From assembly GCA_036639875.1 (NCBI GenBank), contig JAVWHX010000022.1, positions 1 through 33,424 on the forward strand: a stretch of DNA of 33,424 nt, written 5' to 3'. The position numbers were made by a program, and so were the translations under genes. Shown in pieces: positions 32,262 through 33,424 of the stretch. Positions within the stretch are counted from its first letter, which is position 1; every line of letters starts with the position of its first letter. The notes below the pieces were generated by a model. It had not been told where the DNA came from. It searched no databases and saw nothing but the letters and a program-made list of their open reading frames with translations. The stretch is from JAVWHX01 sp036639875. GTDB lineage: Bacteria > Bacillota_I > Bacilli_A > Erysipelotrichales > Coprobacillaceae.

Positions 32262-32901
32262 TCACACTGCATTAAAGCCTGATACAACAAAGGCAGTTAT
32301 TACAAAATTATGTGAGGAAGCTAAAGAGTATGATTTTGCTTCTGTATGCGTAAATCCAACATGGGTAAAGTATTGTGCTGAATTTTTAAAGGAAACAGAT
32401 GTAAAGGTATGTACTGTTATTGGATTTCCTTTAGGGGCTAATACTACTGAAGTCAAAGCATTTGAAGCTAGAAACGCTATTGAAAATGGTGCTGATGAAA
32501 TTGATATGGTTATTAACATTGGAGCTTTAAAAGATAAAAATCATGAATTGGTATATGAAGATATCAAAGCTGTTGTTGATGTAAGTCAACCTCATTGTGT
32601 AAAAGTTATTATTGAAACATGTTTGTTAACTGATGAAGAAAAAGTCGTTGTATGTGAATTGGCTAAAAAAGCCAATGCAACATTTGTAAAGACTTCTACA
32701 GGGTTCAGTACAGGGGGTGCAACTGAGTTAGATGTTGCATTAATGAAGAAAACTGTTGGTGAAGCTTGTGAAGTAAAAGCAAGTGGTGGTGTAAGAAATT
32801 TTGCTGATATGATGGCAGTAATTAGTGCTGGAGCAACACGTATTGGGACGTCTGCAGGTGTCCAATTAATGAATAATGAAGAAAGTACGAAAGATTATTA
32901 A
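32239..32901 (+). CDS. deoC: Deoxyribose-phosphate aldolase
   Basis: Class I aldolase cleaving 2-deoxyribose-5-P to glyceraldehyde-3-P and acetaldehyde in deoxynucleoside catabolism. 220 residues from the ATG at 32239, the usual length. Motifs: KFIDHTALKPD, SVCVNPTWV, TVIGFPLGANTTEVKAFEA, DEIDMVINIGAL, the Schiff-base Lys151 in VKTSTGFSTGGAT, and KASGGVRNF. AAAGGAG (32223-32229) is 9 bases before 32239 and only 3 before the in-frame ATG at 32233. It overlaps the murE end by 23 bases. No terminator separates it from rpsU. Confidence 0.95.
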   Translation: MNYNKFIDHTALKPDTTKAVITKLCEEAKEYDFASVCVNPTWVKYCAEFLKETDVKVCTVIGFPLGANTTEVKAFEARNAIENGADEIDMVINIGALKDKNHELVYEDIKAVVDVSQPHCVKVIIETCLLTDEEKVVVCELAKKANATFVKTSTGFSTGGATELDVALMKKTVGEACEVKASGGVRNFADMMAVISAGATRIGTSAGVQLMNNEESTKDY

Positions 32902-32910
32902 CAAAAACTA

Positions 32911-32939
32911 TTGATTTTCTTTGATTATCAAGGTATAAT
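32911..32939 (+). promoter_or_regulatory. Promoter of rpsU
   Basis: TTGATT (32911-32916), 17-bp spacer, perfect TATAAT (32934-32939). This gives rpsU its own start within the operon, in keeping with a ribosomal protein gene. Confidence 0.75.
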
Positions 32940-32977
32940 AACGCATGTACTTAGTGAGTAAAGGGGGGAAATGCATA

Positions 32978-33160
32978 ATGTCAAAAACTGTAGTCAGAGA
33001 AAACGAATCTTTAGATGATGCTTTACGTCGTTTCAAGAGACAAGTTTCTAGAACTGGAACCCTTGCTGAAGCTCGTAAAAGAGAATTCTATGTTAAGCCT
33101 GGTTTGAAACGTAAAATGAAATCAGAAGCTGCTAGAAAAAATAAAGGAAAACAAAGATAA
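32978..33160 (+). CDS. rpsU: 30S ribosomal protein S21
   Basis: Small basic subunit protein, 60 residues, usual length. It starts MSKTVVRENESLDDALRRFK and continues with SRTGTLAEARKREFYVKPG, then a Lys/Arg-rich tail KRKMKSEAARKNKGKQR. The frame is open upstream to 32945, but the ATG at 32978 follows the strong SD AAAGGGGGG and matches the family N-terminus. In Firmicutes yqeY normally follows; here the next 260 bases hold repeats and a minus-strand gene end. Confidence 0.97.
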   Translation: MSKTVVRENESLDDALRRFKRQVSRTGTLAEARKREFYVKPGLKRKMKSEAARKNKGKQR

Positions 33161-33172
33161 GAAGAACAGGCG

Positions 33173-33227
33173 CTCTAAATAATTGTAGGGTTTTATGAAA
33201 TATTACCTCTAAATAATTGTAGGGTTT
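33173..33227 (+). repeat. 21-bp direct repeat, two exact copies
   Basis: CTCTAAATAATTGTAGGG plus TTT occurs at 33173-33193 and 33207-33227, identical over 21 bases, with a period of 34 and a 13-base spacer. A degenerate third part, GTTGTAGGTTTTTTT, lies at 33291-33305. Both exact copies are just downstream of rpsU and before a hairpin and a minus-strand gene end. They look like protein-binding subterminal repeats of an insertion sequence rather than CRISPR; function not established. Confidence 0.85.
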
Positions 33228-33237
33228 GCCTTGTGAG

Positions 33238-33264
33238 AAAACGCGTTAAATTACGCGTTTTTTT
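33238..33264 (+). terminator. GC-cored hairpin with T tract
   Basis: Perfect 9-bp stem AAAACGCGT/ACGCGTTTT (33238-33246 and 33253-33261), loop TAAATT, T run to 33264. On the minus strand TTTTC follows the stem, so it may act both ways. It could end rpsU transcripts, the minus-strand gene, or shield an IS element from read-through. Confidence 0.75.
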
Positions 33265-33303
33265 CTGTCTAATCATATATCCCTTTTTTAGTTGTAGGTT
33301 TTT

Positions 33304-33424
33304 TTATTTCTTGTTATATTTACCTCTTGCTTTTCCTTTTCTTTTTATCTGTTGTAACTGTTTTGTGACAGTTATCAATGCATCTTTATTTAAACAATAC
33401 ATAATCTTATTTCTCATTCTTGAA
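33304..33424 (-). CDS. C-terminal end of an unidentified minus-strand protein (possibly a transposase)
   Basis: The minus-strand frame is open from the window edge to TAA at 33304-33306. It encodes 39 residues beginning SRMRNKIMYCLNKDALITVT and ending in a strongly basic tail with KRKGKARGKYNKK. The start lies outside the window; an internal ATG is present at 33415-33417. The basic, Tyr/Asn-containing tail next to direct repeats recalls ends of ISL3-like transposases, but this is a weak resemblance and the identity is not established. Confidence 0.4.
   Translation of the reverse strand, partial: SRMRNKIMYCLNKDALITVTKQLQQIKRKGKARGKYNKK

Noticed and set aside
33173..33227. CRISPR array
   Set aside because: Only two exact copies with a 13-base spacer and no cas genes nearby; the spacing is too short for CRISPR.

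Overview
The window is a low-GC, gene-dense chromosomal segment from a Gram-positive bacterium. Strong Shine-Dalgarno (SD) sites, an HrcA/CIRCE heat-shock operator, a single-membrane gene complement and the gene order all fit Firmicutes. The overall flavour (AT-rich, a CmpB-like membrane protein, a streptococcal-like MurE, a possible spore coat gene) suggests an Erysipelotrichia-type gut bacterium such as Thomasclavelia/Coprobacillus. That taxonomic guess is an inference; no rRNA is present to test it.

Layout. (1) 1-3174: the tail of an ABC ATPase and a large two-FtsX-domain permease with a coiled-coil extracellular insert. (2) 3259-7870: a complete branched-chain amino acid uptake operon, livJHMGF, with its own promoter, an internal hairpin after the binding-protein gene and a strong final terminator. 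(3) 7848-11644: a minus-strand CmpB-like membrane protein, a secreted NlpC/P60 cell-wall hydrolase with Ig-like repeats and a possible response-regulator operator, and the NAD(P)HX repair enzyme Nnr. (4) 11593-14553: minus-strand pgeF and rqcH flank a small plus-strand Cys-rich, spore-coat-like gene preceded by a SigK/SigE-like promoter. (5) 14525-25227: a housekeeping cluster gmk-priA-rsmB-rlmN-prpC-prkC-rsgA-rpe-thiN-degV. It links nucleotide metabolism, replication restart, rRNA/tRNA modification, Ser/Thr phosphorylation signalling and ribosome assembly. Its order is the classical Firmicute one, but rpoZ, coaBC, def and fmt are missing. (6) 25230-27917: clpB, monocistronic and bracketed by two CIRCE operators. 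(7) 27949-33160: rsmE, an unrecognised gene, mtaB, murE, deoC and rpsU, mostly with overlapping or near-touching ends. (8) 33161-33424: a non-housekeeping tail with a 21-bp direct repeat, a hairpin and the end of a minus-strand reading frame, possibly the edge of an insertion sequence.

Together the genes are mostly core functions: translation quality control and rRNA modification (RqcH, RsmB, RlmN, RsmE, MtaB, RsgA, S21), cell wall (MurE, NlpC/P60, PrkC), proteostasis (ClpB) and nutrient import (Liv). I found no clear defence system, prophage, CRISPR array or biosynthetic cluster. The points most worth a second look are the SigK-like promoter and Cys-rich coat-like gene convergent with rqcH, the unrecognised 256-residue protein between rsmE and mtaB, the unusual diamino-acid motif of MurE, the hairpin inside the liv operon, and the repeats at the right edge.
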